In this document: positions 63,001-64,000 of the stretch, in pieces
How the letters are laid out: the number at the start of each line of letters is the position of its first letter
Position numbering within the stretch: the stretch's first letter is position 1
Assembly (NCBI RefSeq): GCF_025766255.1
Contig: NW_026516832.1
Location: 1-64,000, forward strand
Direction: 5' to 3'
Source of the DNA: Zychaea mexicana
Taxonomy: Eukaryota > Mucoromycota > Mucoromycetes > Mucorales > Lichtheimiaceae
Length of the DNA: 64,000 bases
Program-made: the position numbers and the translations under genes
Notes under the pieces: model-generated
Databases searched by the model: none
What the model was told of the DNA's origin: nothing
The model's input: only the letters and a program-made list of their open reading frames with translations

Positions 63001-64000
63001 TTTCCATTCCAAGTGCCTGTCGGTACACCACAGCTGACAAAGATTTTAATCGACACATTGATGAACCCGTTTGATTTCAATCGTGTGCAAGCGTTTGATA
63101 TTTTGTCGCAATTTCCAAACCCACTGCCTGGCATCGAAGCGCGCCAGGATGCACAGCATCTTTTGTGGTGGGGCTTGGATAACGTTGTAAGCACAAGAGC
63201 CGGTGAGAGCGACAGTGGTGCCATGGTGTTCCGATTGATTTTCACAAAGTATGTCAAGGAACTCGGTTATGATCTTTATCCCGAAAGGGATGTCAAGGAA
63301 AAGGTTGCACCAGCTGTCGACATGGCCCCAGGTAAGGATCTACAAGTAAAAGTTTACATATGCACACGCATAGCTATATGGTCAATGCTAATGTTGAAAT
63401 GCTTAGTTGTGTTTACCGAACGACTATTGGATCTCCTGAACAAACAAGTCGAAGCTGCTAAATCGAATTTACTTTTGGCGGCCCAACAACATCCTATGCA
63501 TGGAACTCTTTTGGCTCTTCAGTAAGAAATACAAAATTTTGCTGTTGCGCAGAGTGATCAAAACTGGCTCTAATGCCATTTAAACCAACAGATATATATT
63601 CCGAGAACTCGACTACCATCATCCTTCGGTTCGTGCAAAGTTAAAAGAATGGAAAAAGACGCATAACCGTGCTCTGGCCATGGTGCATTCTGTGTGTACA
63701 GCTGTGATGGATGTGCTTTCCAACCCTTCGCCAGAAGGCAATGTACCTTCGTCATACCGCGAAATGGAGGAAGCTATCGATGATCTGATCGACGATGGTG
63801 ATGATGACGGTGCTGAAGATAGCTCTTCCGGTCCTAAGCATCAGGTTATTTTGAGCTGCTGTTGGCGTGCTGTGAAGGAAGCTAGGTAAGTAACAAAATA
63901 CTAGCATGTTTTTTTGTTGTTGTTTTGGCTTGACATGTCAAACGTACATTTATATATATTAGCGCCCTGCTGGAAGTGATTATCTCTAGAGCACCTGTCT
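60041..64000 (+). CDS. THADA/Trm732-like protein (DUF2428), 5' part, runs off the window
   Basis: These large alpha-helical-repeat proteins partner Trm7/FTSJ1 for 2'-O-methylation of tRNA position 32. Start is taken at ATG 60041 (MSRSEKAKAGGKPVKLP). More than 1,000 residues of helical-repeat sequence follow over about nine exons without lesions. Near the window end LSCCWRAVKEAR, joined over an intron to ALLEVIISRAP, matches the beginning of the DUF2428 domain. An acidic stretch DDLIDDGDDDGAED precedes it. The second intron (61176-61282) must use a GC donor (GCAAGT) to keep frame. The gene is incomplete at the right edge. Confidence 0.78.

Overview
The window is nuclear DNA of a filamentous fungus, most likely an early-diverging one of the order Mucorales. 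The reasons are small spliceosomal introns in nearly every gene, a cytochrome P450 relic that resembles the mucoralean CYP509 family, and alternation of compact housekeeping genes with strongly degenerate, partly AT-rich transposon blocks. I cannot name a species from the sequence alone. All gene identities rest on motifs read by eye; no database search was run.

Layout. 1-9.6 kb is a transposon block. It holds a four-exon coiled-coil gene (copy A, + strand) facing a CACTA/Tnp2-type transposase pseudogene (copy 1, - strand). The transposase is split by an AT-rich element that carries a DDE transposase with a C-terminal chromodomain. 9.6-23 kb is a housekeeping stretch: proteasome beta subunit (PSMB4/Pre4 type), translation elongation factor 1-alpha, a conserved fungal nuclear-type protein, a ubiquitin-conjugating E2 and a nitronate monooxygenase. 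23.9-25.6 kb holds two gene relics, a DEDD 3'-5' exonuclease and a detached MATH domain of a USP7/Ubp15-type deubiquitinase. 26-34.7 kb is a second transposon block with Tnp2 copy 2 and coiled-coil copy B, again convergent, with a 3.76-kb Mutator-like element (119/120-bp terminal inverted repeats, perfect 9-bp target duplication) inserted between them. That element encodes a MULE transposase with an OTU protease domain that appears to have been fused in frame. 36.1-38.8 kb is a non-coding composite inverted-repeat element with an expanded 14-bp minisatellite. 40.6-42.8 kb is a P450 pseudogene. 44.2-64 kb is again genic: two paralogous D-2-hydroxyacid dehydrogenases flanking the AAR2 splicing factor gene, a kinase-like gene that seems to lack an N-lobe, cytochrome bc1 subunit 8 (QCR8), a triose-phosphate/nucleotide-sugar transporter family member, and the 5' part of a THADA/Trm732 homologue that runs off the window.

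Main result. The two Tnp2 loci share a layout. In both, the Tnp2 gene and the coiled-coil gene are convergent with about 640-660 bp between their stop codons once the Mutator insertion is subtracted. The coiled-coil family is therefore probably the second gene of a two-gene CACTA-like element, in the position of a TnpA-type helper. Each copy was later hit by an unrelated transposon. I did not find the terminal inverted repeats of this CACTA-like element.
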